Source: Castellaniella sp044508625 (GTDB lineage: Bacteria; Pseudomonadota; Gammaproteobacteria; Burkholderiales; Burkholderiaceae_B). From it: a stretch of DNA of 64,000 bases. Position numbers and translations under genes: made by a program. Under the pieces are notes generated by a model, which saw only the letters and a list, made by a program, of their open reading frames with translations, searched no databases and was not told where the DNA came from. The stretch is taken from the NCBI GenBank assembly GCA_044508625.1, contig JBIQHJ010000001.1:62001-126000 (forward strand), given 5' to 3'. How positions within the stretch are numbered: the stretch's first letter is position 1; every line of letters starts with the position of its first letter. This document shows, piece by piece, positions 43,109 through 51,354 of the stretch.

Positions 43109-44050
43109 ATGCCTGTCTACGACGGCCCCATCGTCGATGCCCACCATCACTTCTGGCGTCCCGCCCATGGGCATATCCCATGGCTGCGGCCCGGGGCCCG
43201 GATCCCGTTTCGCTACGGCGACTACGATTCCATCAAGCGAGCCTATCTGCCGCCCGACTACCTGGCCGATGCGCGGGGTTTCAACATCGTGGGAACGGTC
43301 ACGATGGAGACCGAATGGGAATTGGATGATCCCATCGGAGAGATCCGGGACCTGGAGGACATCCGCGACGCCTTCGGCTTGCCGGATGCCGCGGTCGCGC
43401 ATGCCGTGCTCGCGGACCCCGATGTGGAGCATGTGCTCGAGACATTCGCCGGCGAGCATCCCATCGTGCGCGCCATCCGTGAGAAACCCGGGCAGGCCCC
43501 GACCGCGGCCCAGGCCCGGTCGTGCAGGACGCTCATGATGGATCCCCGGTGGCGGGCCGGCTATGCCTTGCTGCATCGCCACGGCCTGCATTTCGAGCTG
43601 CAGACGGCTTGGTGGCATCTGCATGAGGCGCTGGATCTGGTCCGGGCGTTCCCGCAGACCCCGATCACCATCAATCATGCCGCCTTGCCCGCGGACCGGA
43701 GCCCCGAGGGCCTCGCCGGATGGACCGCCGCGCTGCGCGAAGTCGCGGCGGCGGAGCAGGTGAGCATCAAGATCTCGGGAATCGGCCTGCCGGGCCAGGC
43801 CTGGACGGTCGCGAACAATCGCGTGATCGTCGAGACGATCGCCGAGATTTTCGGGGCCGGCCGGATCATGTTCGCCAGCAACTTCCCGGTCGACGGCCTG
43901 ACAGGAAGCTTCCGCGACATCTACGGCGGGTTCCTCGAGATCAGCCGGGACTGGTCGAGGGCGGAGCAGGCCGCCGCATTCATCGACAATGCCGTCAGGG
44001 TGTATCGCCTCGATCCGCTGATCTCGCGGCGGGGCGTGGGATCGCTCTGA
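43109..44050 (+). CDS. Amidohydrolase-2 family lactonase-like hydrolase (paralogue 2)
   Basis: The 313-residue protein starts at ATG 43109 with AGGAG 8 nt upstream. It repeats the lactonase blocks: IVDAHHHFWRPAHGHIPWLR, VGTVTMETEWELDDPIGEIR, VRAIREKPGQAPTAAQA, TPITINHAALPADRSPEGLA and IMFASNFPVDGLTGSFRDIY. Compared with the paralogue at 41068, the segment after DAHHH and the active-site surroundings differ enough to suggest a different lactone substrate. It closes the operon that begins at 34887. The convergent ampD gene lies 27 bp downstream. Confidence 0.85.
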   Translation: MPVYDGPIVDAHHHFWRPAHGHIPWLRPGARIPFRYGDYDSIKRAYLPPDYLADARGFNIVGTVTMETEWELDDPIGEIRDLEDIRDAFGLPDAAVAHAVLADPDVEHVLETFAGEHPIVRAIREKPGQAPTAAQARSCRTLMMDPRWRAGYALLHRHGLHFELQTAWWHLHEALDLVRAFPQTPITINHAALPADRSPEGLAGWTAALREVAAAEQVSIKISGIGLPGQAWTVANNRVIVETIAEIFGAGRIMFASNFPVDGLTGSFRDIYGGFLEISRDWSRAEQAAAFIDNAVRVYRLDPLISRRGVGSL

Positions 44051-44077
44051 CAGGCATGAGATCGCCCTGGCTGCCCA

Positions 44078-44722
44078 TCACCCCGTGAACGATCCGCCCG
44101 CCGCCGACGCGGGCAATTGCCGGGCCTCCCACCCGCCCTCTCGGGCGAATCTCGCCCAGTCGAAGGCCGGCCCGGGATCGGTCTTGCGCCCGGGGGCGAT
44201 GTGCTCGTGGCCGCGGACGTGGCGGATCGGATGCCGTGCCCGGATCGCCGCCGCCAGCGCCCGGAGGCGGCCGTACTGCGCGTGCGTATACGGCAGGGCG
44301 TCCGTGCCTTCCAGCTCGATCCCGATGGAAAAATCGTTGCAGCGCTCGCGGTCCTGGAATCGCGACACGCCCGCGTGCCAGGCGCGCAGCGTGGTCGGCA
44401 CGAACTGCACGATCGTCCCGTCGCGGCGGATCAGGAAATGCGCCGAGACCCGCAGGTCGCGGATGTTCTCGAACCAGGGGTGGGCCGAGACGTCCAGGCG
44501 GTTCTGGAAGAAATCGATGATGGCCTCGCCCTGGAACACGCCGGGCGGCAGGCTGATGTTGTGGATCACCAGCAGGCAGGGATCCTCGCCGCCGGGGCGC
44601 TCGTCGTGGTTGGGGGAGGGGCGGCGCAGGACGCCGGCGGCCGGGGCCAGCCAGCCCGTATCCTCGATGTCGAGCGCGTCCTCGGCGGCGGGCGCCGGCC
44701 CGGCCGCGGGGCCACCGGTCAT
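44078..44722 (-). CDS. ampD: 1,6-anhydro-N-acetylmuramyl-L-alanine amidase AmpD
   Basis: The 214-residue cytoplasmic zinc amidase cleaves the peptide from anhydro-muropeptides in cell-wall recycling. The amidase-2 domain is clear: LLVIHNISLPPGVFQGEAII with the first zinc His, FLIRRDGTIVQFVPTTLRAW, HAGVSRFQDRERCNDFSIGI and VRGHEHIAPGRKTDPGPAFD with the second His and the Asp ligand. The start at 44722 overlaps the stop of the PP0621-type gene. An N-terminal extension of about 25 residues precedes the domain. Confidence 0.93.
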   Translation of the reverse strand: MTGGPAAGPAPAAEDALDIEDTGWLAPAAGVLRRPSPNHDERPGGEDPCLLVIHNISLPPGVFQGEAIIDFFQNRLDVSAHPWFENIRDLRVSAHFLIRRDGTIVQFVPTTLRAWHAGVSRFQDRERCNDFSIGIELEGTDALPYTHAQYGRLRALAAAIRARHPIRHVRGHEHIAPGRKTDPGPAFDWARFAREGGWEARQLPASAAGGSFTG

Positions 44723-44967
44723 TTTTTCAGGCCCAGGCGCGCATGCTCGGCGCTGCACCAGGTCTTGCCCTGGCTCATGAACGCCTCGGAACGCGGCAGG
44801 TAGATCCGGCAGTGCTCGCAGCGCACCATGGACTGCGCCGCGTCGGGCCCCGGGCCCCGGTCGGGACGGGGAGGCGCGGCGCGCTCGCGGGCGTTGCGGT
44901 GCGTGATCATGCGCGCCGCCAGCATGACGCCCAGGATGATGACGGCCCAGATCAGGAACTTAGCCAA
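44719..44967 (-). CDS. PP0621 family small membrane/zinc-ribbon-like protein
   Basis: The 82-residue protein has one N-terminal membrane helix (FLIWAVIILGVMLAARMI) and a C-terminal cysteine motif, MVRCEHCRIYLPRSEA, followed by WCSAEHARLG. A membrane anchor plus a treble-clef-like CxxC...C arrangement is the PP0621 family. Its function is unknown. The gene is coupled by overlap to ypjD upstream (8 bp) and ampD downstream (4 bp), a gene order often seen in betaproteobacteria. Confidence 0.85.
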   Translation of the reverse strand: MAKFLIWAVIILGVMLAARMITHRNARERAAPPRPDRGPGPDAAQSMVRCEHCRIYLPRSEAFMSQGKTWCSAEHARLGLKK

Positions 44968-45811
44968 GCGTGCCTCGCTGGAGGATGACGTCGAGGACGA
45001 AGCGGCTGCCGGTGTAGGACAGCAGCAGGAATGCGAAGCCGGCGAGCGTCCAGCGCAGCGCCGTGCGGCCGCGCCAGCCCTTGATGTGGCGCCCGGCCAG
45101 CAGCACCCCGAAAGTCGCCCAGGACAGCAGGGTGAAGACGGTCTTGTGATCCATGGGCAGCGGTCGCCCGTCCAGGTGCAGGGACACCTGGATGCCGGTG
45201 ACCACGGTGAGGGTCAGCACCGCGAAGCCGATCCAGATCAGCCGGAACAGGAGCTGCTCGAGCACCAGCAGCGGCGGCATGGAATCCAGGGCGCGGGCGA
45301 GGATGTCGCGCCGTTCCTCGGTCTCGATGGGGCGGTGCAACTGGCGGTCGAGCGCGGTCATCAGCATCGCATGCAGGGCGGCCACGGTGATCAGGCCGTA
45401 GGCGGTCATGGCGATCAGCAGGTGGGTGCGCAGCCAGTCGTTGTTGGCATGCGGCACCAGGTGGCCCTGCGGGAACACCGCGGCCAGCAGGCTCGCCAGG
45501 GCCGCGGCGGGCAGGAGCAGCAGCAGGATGCTGTCGATGCGCAGCAGGAAATTCTCGATCCAGAACACGATCATGCCCAGCCAGACGGCGGTGGACAGGG
45601 CCAGCGCCCAGCCCAGGTGCAGGCCCTGGGGCACGATGGTGGCCTCGGCGAGCCCCGCGCCATGCAGGACGATGGCCCCCAGCACGCACAGGCGGCCGAT
45701 CGTCATGCTCGGCTGCCCGGACTGGCCCCGCGCGAGCGGCCGCCAGCGGGCGAACGCCAGCACGCTGTAGGCCAGCGCGGCGAGCAAGTGAAATACAATG
45801 CTTGCAGACAT
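44960..45811 (-). CDS. ypjD: Cytochrome c assembly (CcsA)-like inner-membrane protein YpjD
   Basis: The 283-residue protein has eight predicted hydrophobic segments and the CcsA-type blocks LVPHANNDWLRTHLLIAMTA and LPMDHKTVFTLLSWATFGVL with GRHIKGWRGRTALRWTLAGF. The histidine-bearing loops are typical of the YpjD/CcsA group, for which a haem or metal-handling role has been proposed. Divergent placement next to ffh is conserved in many proteobacteria, including E. coli, which supports the name. Confidence 0.88.
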   Translation of the reverse strand: MSASIVFHLLAALAYSVLAFARWRPLARGQSGQPSMTIGRLCVLGAIVLHGAGLAEATIVPQGLHLGWALALSTAVWLGMIVFWIENFLLRIDSILLLLLPAAALASLLAAVFPQGHLVPHANNDWLRTHLLIAMTAYGLITVAALHAMLMTALDRQLHRPIETEERRDILARALDSMPPLLVLEQLLFRLIWIGFAVLTLTVVTGIQVSLHLDGRPLPMDHKTVFTLLSWATFGVLLAGRHIKGWRGRTALRWTLAGFAFLLLSYTGSRFVLDVILQRGTLG

Positions 45812-45906
45812 AGTCCCCTTGGGTCGTCCGGCGAGCGGGGCGCGCTCTGAAAACGCCTATTTTATGCGCTGCCCGGCCGATCAACCAGTTTCAGCGAATC
45901 CACATC

Positions 45907-47331
45907 ATGCTCGACAACCTGACCAACCGCCTCTCCCGCATCGTCAAGACCATGCGGGGCGAGGCGCGCCTGACCGAGGCCAACACCCAGGAAATGCTGC
46001 GCGAGGTGCGCATGGCCTTGCTCGAGGCCGACGTCTCCCTGCCCGTGGTGCGCGATTTCGTGGCCCGGGTCAAGGAACGCGCCCTGGGCCAGGAGGTCGT
46101 CGGCAGCCTCAACCCCGGCCAGGCCCTGGTCGGCCTGGTCCACAAGGAACTGACCGCCCTGATGGGCGGCGACCTGGGCCCCGAGGCCGGCGAGCTCTCG
46201 CTGGCCGTGCAGCCGCCCGCCGTGATCCTCATGGCCGGCCTGCAGGGCGCCGGCAAGACCACCACCAGCGGCAAGCTCGCCAAATGGCTCGCCGAGGGCG
46301 GGCACGTCCAGCACGGCCGCAAGACCGGCCGTAAAAAGGTCCTGCTGGTCAGCGCCGACGTCTACCGGCCGGCGGCCATCGACCAGCTCCGCACGGTCGC
46401 AGCCCAGGTCGGCGTGGACTTCCTGCCCACAGACCCTTCGCAAAAGCCCGAGGACATCGCCCGCCAGGCGCTCGACCATGCGCGCCGCCACCACTACGAC
46501 GTGCTGCTGGTGGATACCGCCGGCCGACTGGGGATCGACGAGGCCATGATGGCCGAAATCCGCGCCCTGCACGCGCTGCTCGCCCCCGTCGAGACCCTGT
46601 TCGTGGTCGACGCCATGCAGGGCCAGGACGCGGTGAACGTCGCGCGCGCGTTCTCCGAGGCGCTGCCCCTGACGGGCGTGGTCATGACCAAGCTCGACGG
46701 CGACGCCCGCGGCGGCGCGGCCCTGTCGGTGCGCCACATCACCGGCAAGCCGCTGAAATTCGTCGGGGTCTCGGAAAAGCTCGACGGCCTCGAGCCCTTC
46801 CATCCCGAGCGCATGGCGCAGCGCATCCTCGGCATGGGCGACATCGTGTCCCTGGTCGAGCAGGCGCAGCGCAACATCGACGCGGCCGAGGCCCAGAAAC
46901 TGGCCGCGAAGCTCAAGTCCGGCGACCGCTTCGACCTCAACGACTTCCGCGACCAGCTCCAGCAGGTGAAAAAGCTCGGCGACATGGGTTCCCTGCTGGA
47001 AAAGCTGCCGGCGCAGTTCGCCCAGGCCGCCTCGCAGATTCAGGGCGGCCAGGCCGACAAGCAGCTCGGCCGCACCGAGGGCATCCTCAATTCGATGACC
47101 CCGCTCGAGCGCGCCAAGCCCGAGCTGATCAAGGCCTCGCGCAAGCGCCGCATCGCCGCCGGCGCGGGCGTGCCCGTGCAGGAGGTCAACCGCCTGCTCA
47201 AGCAGTTCGAGCAGATGCAGGGCATGATGAAGCAGATGAAGAAGGGCGGCATGGCCAAGATGATGCGGGCCATGGGCGGCCTCAAGGGCCTGGGCAGAGG
47301 CGGCGGCGGGGGCTTCGGCGGCTTTCGCTAG
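45907..47331 (+). CDS. ffh: Signal recognition particle protein Ffh
   Basis: The 474-residue GTPase binds 4.5S RNA and nascent membrane proteins. The N-domain starts MLDNLTNRLSRIVKTMRGEA. The G-domain has GLQGAGKTTTSGKLAKWL, LLVSADVYRPAAIDQLRTVA, LLVDTAGRLGIDEAMMAEI and MTKLDGDARGGAALSVRHIT. The methionine-rich M-domain ends with FEQMQGMMKQMKKGGMAKMM and a glycine-rich tail. A roughly 8-residue basic insert (HVQHGRKTGRKK) follows the P-loop helix. It is divergent from ypjD. Confidence 0.97.
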   Translation: MLDNLTNRLSRIVKTMRGEARLTEANTQEMLREVRMALLEADVSLPVVRDFVARVKERALGQEVVGSLNPGQALVGLVHKELTALMGGDLGPEAGELSLAVQPPAVILMAGLQGAGKTTTSGKLAKWLAEGGHVQHGRKTGRKKVLLVSADVYRPAAIDQLRTVAAQVGVDFLPTDPSQKPEDIARQALDHARRHHYDVLLVDTAGRLGIDEAMMAEIRALHALLAPVETLFVVDAMQGQDAVNVARAFSEALPLTGVVMTKLDGDARGGAALSVRHITGKPLKFVGVSEKLDGLEPFHPERMAQRILGMGDIVSLVEQAQRNIDAAEAQKLAAKLKSGDRFDLNDFRDQLQQVKKLGDMGSLLEKLPAQFAQAASQIQGGQADKQLGRTEGILNSMTPLERAKPELIKASRKRRIAAGAGVPVQEVNRLLKQFEQMQGMMKQMKKGGMAKMMRAMGGLKGLGRGGGGGFGGFR

Positions 47332-47403
47332 CGGGCCGCATGGCGGGCCGGGGCATCCGCTCTCCTCGGGCCGAACGCCGGGCCGCGGCGATGCCGCCGC
47401 TTG

Positions 47404-47432
47404 CCGCGGGCCCGCGATCCCAGGGCCCGCGG
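47404..47432. terminator. Strong bidirectional stem-loop between ffh and bfr
   Basis: CCGCGGGCCC (47404-47413) and GGGCCCGCGG (47423-47432) form a perfect 10-bp stem with a 9-nt loop in the 103-bp gap between the convergent ffh and bfr genes. Another GC-rich dyad lies just upstream. There is no T-tract, so it may act as an mRNA 3'-end barrier rather than a classical intrinsic terminator. Confidence 0.5.
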
Positions 47433-47434
47433 TC

Positions 47435-47899
47435 TCAGGTCTGCGATTGCAGGTAGTTTTCCAGGCCGATCCTGTCGATCAGGCCGAGCTGCTTTTCCAG
47501 CCAGTAGGCGTGGTCGGCCTCGGTGTCCTGCAATTGCAGCAACAGCAGTTCGCGGGTGACGAAATCCCCGTGCGTCTCGCAGATCGCGATCCCCTCGCGC
47601 AGCGAGGCGCGGACCTCGTATTCCAGCGCGAGGTCGGCGCGCAGCATGCCGGGCACGTCCGTGCCGGGCGTGAAGGGGACGGGGCGCATGTCGGGCTCGC
47701 CGTCCAGCATCAGGATGCGCTGGAGCAGCGCGTCGGCGTGCTGGGTCTCCTCCTGCATCTCGTGGTCGCTGCGGGCGTGGAGCCTGGCGAAGCCCATGTG
47801 CTGGTAGCGGCGCGAATGGATGAAATACTGGTCGCGCGCGGCGAGCTCGCCGCGAAGCTGCCGCGTCAAGTAGGCGAGAACCTCTGGATGGCCTTGCAT
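47435..47899 (-). CDS. bfr: Bacterioferritin lacking the haem-ligand methionine
   Basis: The 154-residue four-helix protein stores iron. Aligned by eye to E. coli Bfr without gaps through residue 55, the ferroxidase ligands Glu18, Glu51 and His54 are present, as are the later Glu and the ligands in DTEADHAYWLE. Position 52, where Met binds haem in E. coli, is Thr (EETQHAD). That matches the BfrA-type subunit seen in some betaproteobacteria such as Neisseria. It is the last gene of a minus-strand group, 2 nt after thiS. Confidence 0.92.
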   Translation of the reverse strand: MQGHPEVLAYLTRQLRGELAARDQYFIHSRRYQHMGFARLHARSDHEMQEETQHADALLQRILMLDGEPDMRPVPFTPGTDVPGMLRADLALEYEVRASLREGIAICETHGDFVTRELLLLQLQDTEADHAYWLEKQLGLIDRIGLENYLQSQT

Positions 47900-47901
47900 G
47901 A

Positions 47902-48108
47902 TCAGCCTCCTCCCACGGCGACGACGATCTCGATGCGGTCGCCCTCGGCCAGCGCCGCCTCGGCGTGCTGGCTTTTCGGCACGATGTCGCCGTTGCGCTC
48001 GACCGCGATGCGCTTGTCCTGGTAGCCCAGGTGGGCGACCAGGTCGCGCACGGTGCGCACCGCATCAAGCTGCGTCGGTTGTCCGTTCAATACGATGTTC
48101 ATGTTCAT
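47902..48108 (-). CDS. thiS: Sulfur carrier protein ThiS
   Basis: The 68-residue ubiquitin-like protein carries sulfur as a C-terminal thiocarboxylate for thiazole synthesis. MNIVLNGQPTQLDAVRTVRD, the AVERNGDIVPKSQHAEAAL core and LAEGDRIEIVVAVGGG are typical; the terminal Gly-Gly is needed, and a third Gly is present here. ATGs at 48108 and 48102 are possible. The usual partner thiG is not next to it: bfr follows and pip precedes, so thiamine genes are split in this genome. Confidence 0.9.
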   Translation of the reverse strand: MNMNIVLNGQPTQLDAVRTVRDLVAHLGYQDKRIAVERNGDIVPKSQHAEAALAEGDRIEIVVAVGGG

Positions 48109-48154
48109 GGAATGATATTAACAGCCTCCGGCGCCGGGCTCGCGCGGCGCGCCG

Positions 48155-49093
48155 CTAGTCGCGCGCATAGTGATCGGTGGCGGCCAGCAGCCGCGCGAGG
48201 ATGCCGGGCTCGTCGAAGGCGTGGCCGGCGTCCGGGATCAGGTGGAAATCCGCGCGCGGCCAGGCCTTGTGCAGGTCCCAGGCCGAACGCGCGGGCGTAC
48301 AGACGTCGTAGCGGCCCTGGACGATCACCCCCGGGATGTCCGCGAGCCGGTGCGCGTCGCGCAGCAACTGGCCCTCGTCCATGAAGCCGTCATGCACGAA
48401 ATAGTGGTTCTCGATGCGCGCGAACGCCAGCGCCGCCGCGTCCTCGGTGTGCGCCTGCTGGTGCGCGGGATCGGGCAGCAGGGTGATCGTGTTGCTCTCC
48501 CATTGCGTCCAGGCGTGGGCGGCCTCGAGTTGCGCCCGGCGGTCCTCGCCGGTCAGGCGCAGGCGGTAGGCGGCCATCATGTCGCCGCGCTCGGCCTCGG
48601 GAATCGGCGCCTGGTACTTTTCCCAGAGATCGGGAAACAGCCACGACGCGCCTTCCTGGTAGAACCACAGCAGCTCCGCGCGGCGCAACAGAAAGATCCC
48701 GCGCACGATCAGCGCGCGCACCCGCTCGGGGTGCGTCTCGGCATACGCCAGCGCCAGGGTCGAGCCCCAGGAGCCGCCGAACACCACCATCCGGTCCGCC
48801 CCCAGGACCTCCGCGCGCAGGCGCTCGATGTCCGCGACCAGGTCCCAGGTCGTGTTGTGCTCGATACAGGCCGAGGGCGCCGAGCGCCCGCAGCCGCGCT
48901 GGTCGAACAGCAGGATCTTGTAGCGCTCGGGATCGAACAGCCGGCGATGCGCCGGCGAACAGCCGGCCCCCGGCCCCCCGTGCAGGAACACCACCGGCCT
49001 GCCGTCCGGGTTGCCGCACAGCTCCCAGTAGACCTGGTGGCCGTGGCCCACGTCCAGGTGGCCGTGGGCATAGGGTTCGATCGCGGGATACAT
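48155..49093 (-). CDS. pip: Proline iminopeptidase (alpha/beta hydrolase)
   Basis: The 312-residue peptidase releases N-terminal proline. Key strings are VVFLHGGPGAGCSPAHRRLF (oxyanion region), LFDQRGCGRSAPSA, VVFGGSWGSTLALAYAETHP with the nucleophilic Ser in GGSWGS, LIVRGIFLLRRAELLWFYQE, and the C-terminal GRYDVCTPARSAWDLHKAWP and DAGHAFDEPG carrying Asp and His. The ATG at 49093 overlaps the trmB stop, so trmB and pip are coupled. The longer open frame upstream is only the trmB shadow. Confidence 0.95.
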   Translation of the reverse strand: MYPAIEPYAHGHLDVGHGHQVYWELCGNPDGRPVVFLHGGPGAGCSPAHRRLFDPERYKILLFDQRGCGRSAPSACIEHNTTWDLVADIERLRAEVLGADRMVVFGGSWGSTLALAYAETHPERVRALIVRGIFLLRRAELLWFYQEGASWLFPDLWEKYQAPIPEAERGDMMAAYRLRLTGEDRRAQLEAAHAWTQWESNTITLLPDPAHQQAHTEDAAALAFARIENHYFVHDGFMDEGQLLRDAHRLADIPGVIVQGRYDVCTPARSAWDLHKAWPRADFHLIPDAGHAFDEPGILARLLAATDHYARD

Positions 49094-49851
49094 CAGGGCT
49101 CCTTGGTGTCGCTGCGGCTTGCGGGCGCCGCATCCTCGCGGCGGGTGAAGATCAGGTCCCAGACGCCGTGGCCCAGGCGCAGGCCGCGATTCTCGAACTT
49201 GGTCAGCGGCCGATAGCCGGGGCGCGGCGCAAAGCCCGCGCAGGTATTGCGCAGCGCGGGTTCGGCCGACAGCACTTCCAGCATCTGCTGCGCGTAGTGT
49301 TCCCAGTCGGTGGCGCAATGCACATAGCCGCCCGGCGCCAGGCGGCTGGCCAGCAGCGCCACGAACGGCGGCTGGACCAGGCGGCGCTTGTGGTGGCGCT
49401 TTTTCGGCCACGGGTCGGGAAAATAAATGTGGACCCCCGCCAGCGCCCCCGGCGCGATCATGTCGCGCAGCACCTCGACCGCATCGTGCTGGATGATGCG
49501 GATATTGCCCAGCCCGCTTTCCTCGATGCGCTTGAGCAGCGCGCCCACGCCGGCGTTGAATACCTCGACGCCCAGGAAATTCTCGTCCGGCCTCGCCTGC
49601 GCGATCTGCTGCGTGGTCTCGCCCATCCCGAAGCCGATCTCCAGGATCACCGGCGCCTCGCGGCCGAAGGCCCGCGCCAGGTCCAGGGGCGCGGGCTGGT
49701 AGGGAATGGACCAGCGCGGCAGCCACAGGGCGAGCGCCTGCTCCTGGCTGGGGGTGATGTGGGCGCGGCGATGGACGAAGCTGCGGATGTGGCCGCTGCC
49801 CGACGGATTCGTCGCGGTCACGATGGGCGGAGGGGATTTGGGCAGGTTCAA
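49093..49851 (-). CDS. trmB: tRNA (guanine-N7)-methyltransferase TrmB
   Basis: The 252-residue enzyme methylates G46 of tRNAs using S-adenosylmethionine. It shows IRSFVHRRAHITPSQEQALA, VILEIGFGMGETTQQIAQA (AdoMet site), FLGVEVFNAGVGALLKRIEE, VHIYFPDPWPKKRHHKRRLV (catalytic PDPWPK) and GYRPLTKFENRGLRLGHGVW, all hallmarks of TrmB. It is the first gene of the minus-strand trmB-pip group. A weak promoter may lie at about 49856-49883. Confidence 0.95.
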   Translation of the reverse strand: MNLPKSPPPIVTATNPSGSGHIRSFVHRRAHITPSQEQALALWLPRWSIPYQPAPLDLARAFGREAPVILEIGFGMGETTQQIAQARPDENFLGVEVFNAGVGALLKRIEESGLGNIRIIQHDAVEVLRDMIAPGALAGVHIYFPDPWPKKRHHKRRLVQPPFVALLASRLAPGGYVHCATDWEHYAQQMLEVLSAEPALRNTCAGFAPRPGYRPLTKFENRGLRLGHGVWDLIFTRREDAAPASRSDTKEP

Positions 49852-49938
49852 AATACTGGTAGAATGACGGGCTGCAAGGATCTCGGTGAAGCATCGATTT
49901 TACCAATGAATCCTTGCGCATCAATCGATTGCATCGAT

Positions 49939-50012
49939 GCGGGTGTAGTTCAATGGTAGAACGGCGGCTTCCCAAGCCTCAAGCGTGGGTTCGATTCCCA
50001 TCACCCGCTCCA
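49939..50012 (+). tRNA. tRNA-Gly (anticodon CCC), CCA encoded
   Basis: The 74-nt gene folds with acceptor GCGGGTG/CACCCGC (all seven pairs), D-arm GTTC...GAAC, anticodon loop TTCCCAA with CCC, T-arm GTGGG TTCGATT CCCAT and an encoded CCA. The anticodon stem GCGGC/GCCTC has a C-T mismatch at its second pair, which is unusual. Overlapping 10-bp palindromes lie immediately before it. The accessory region starts just after its 3' end. Confidence 0.93.
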
Positions 50013-50067
50013 CTTCGACGGTGTCTGGAGCGTCTACAGGTGTCTGTTGAAAGATCGCGGAACTCTT

Positions 50068-51354
50068 TTACCTCTGAAGTAGGGCGGTAGCTGCATCCAT
50101 CTGCCCATGCTCGAAAGCCGCCGCGAAGTCGTCCAGCTCGTTCGTGCGCAGTCCGACCTTTGTGTCGAGAGCGATCTGTCGCCAGTTCGCTACTGCTGCA
50201 TGGACTTCGGCCAGGATGGTGGTCGCCTGCTCCTTATCCAAGGCAAAGTAGGGTGCACGGGCCAGCAGCATATGCACATCGGTGATCGGTCCATCCTCCT
50301 CGGATAGCCACGTCTTGGATTCCCGCTCTTTGTCCGGAAACGGGTTGATGTCGAACGCCGGAGCAAGGCGCCACAGTCCGTGCTCCACGTGCAGAAAGCC
50401 GTGATTCTGCAAGTGATCGTCCACGTTGGTGATCAGCAGGTTGAAGACGAGACGGCGCCAAAGTTGCCGTAAATCCCGGGTGGGGGCATGGCCGTGGGAG
50501 CGGATGGCGTCCGCGATTTCCGTGTAGCTGCGATCCTCCTCGCGCGAGGCTTGCAGCATCGAGGCCACGGACTGATAGGGGATGCGGCCATCGGATTCGT
50601 CACGGTCGAATCGGCGGATCACGGCGACGGGCACCTCGGCGAGCGAAACGATGCGCGCGGGCGCGGCGTCGATGCCCGCGAGCGCAGCCAGTTCCAACGC
50701 CAGCACTTCGCCACGCGTCACGCTGCGCGTGTCATTCACGCTCGGGAACTTTCCGATGGCCAGCCAGCCATCCTCCTCTACCAGAGTGCATTTGGGCCGC
50801 ATGCCGCCCAGCGAGGTCCCTTTGCCCTGCAGGTATCGCAAATCCTCGGACGTCTCCTGGCCGCGTTCGACGGCCCGGCTTGCCTGATAGATGCGCTCCA
50901 GTTCGATCAGCGGCGGAGTGCTGCGTCGCCCCTGGGACACTGTTCGATGCCAATTCCCTTCCTGATCGCGCAGACGCAAAGCACCCATTCGGCTGAAGTC
51001 GTCCACCGCCAGCAGGTAGTCCAGTTCGGTGAGCGGCGCCAATTGCGGATCAGCCTTGCGGCGCTTGGCGTGGTCACGGGCGATGACGCGCCGGCCCCAG
51101 GCATCCGGCGCAGTGTCGGCAATTGCGCCGTGGAACACGGAGTCGTGTGCCGACGCAGCCTTGTGCAACTGGTGGCCGGGTGTCAGTCGCAGGTCGGCCG
51201 ATACGTTGAAGCGAGCCGGGTTGGCCAGCCAAGCCTCGTCATAGGCGCAGTGCTCACGCCGGCCCTGCCGGACATAGATGAGTGAGCCCAATGGAAGGCC
51301 AGCATTTCCGATGCAGACCTGAACCCGCTGTCGAATCGGTGCGGTGGTGGCCAT
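50068..51354 (-). CDS. hipA: HipA family serine/threonine kinase toxin
   Basis: The 428-residue protein has the HipA N-terminal subdomain (residues about 1-110, IGNAGLPLGSLIYV) and the kinase core: YLQGKGTSLGGMRPKCTLVE (the Gly-rich GGMRPK motif), VAVIRRFDRDE, VFNLLITNVDDHLQNHGFLH with the catalytic Asp/Asn, and LAPAFDINPFPDK with the metal-binding Asp. HipA toxins phosphorylate aminoacyl-tRNA synthetases and slow growth. The ATG at 51354 shares one base with the hipB stop. A GTG one codon upstream is an alternative. Confidence 0.9.
   Translation of the reverse strand: MATTAPIRQRVQVCIGNAGLPLGSLIYVRQGRREHCAYDEAWLANPARFNVSADLRLTPGHQLHKAASAHDSVFHGAIADTAPDAWGRRVIARDHAKRRKADPQLAPLTELDYLLAVDDFSRMGALRLRDQEGNWHRTVSQGRRSTPPLIELERIYQASRAVERGQETSEDLRYLQGKGTSLGGMRPKCTLVEEDGWLAIGKFPSVNDTRSVTRGEVLALELAALAGIDAAPARIVSLAEVPVAVIRRFDRDESDGRIPYQSVASMLQASREEDRSYTEIADAIRSHGHAPTRDLRQLWRRLVFNLLITNVDDHLQNHGFLHVEHGLWRLAPAFDINPFPDKERESKTWLSEEDGPITDVHMLLARAPYFALDKEQATTILAEVHAAVANWRQIALDTKVGLRTNELDDFAAAFEHGQMDAATALLQR

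Noticed and set aside
47902..47910. Three glycines at the ThiS C-terminus as a defect
   Set aside because: A terminal Gly-Gly is still present and Gly-rich ends occur in the family; not evidence of inactivity.
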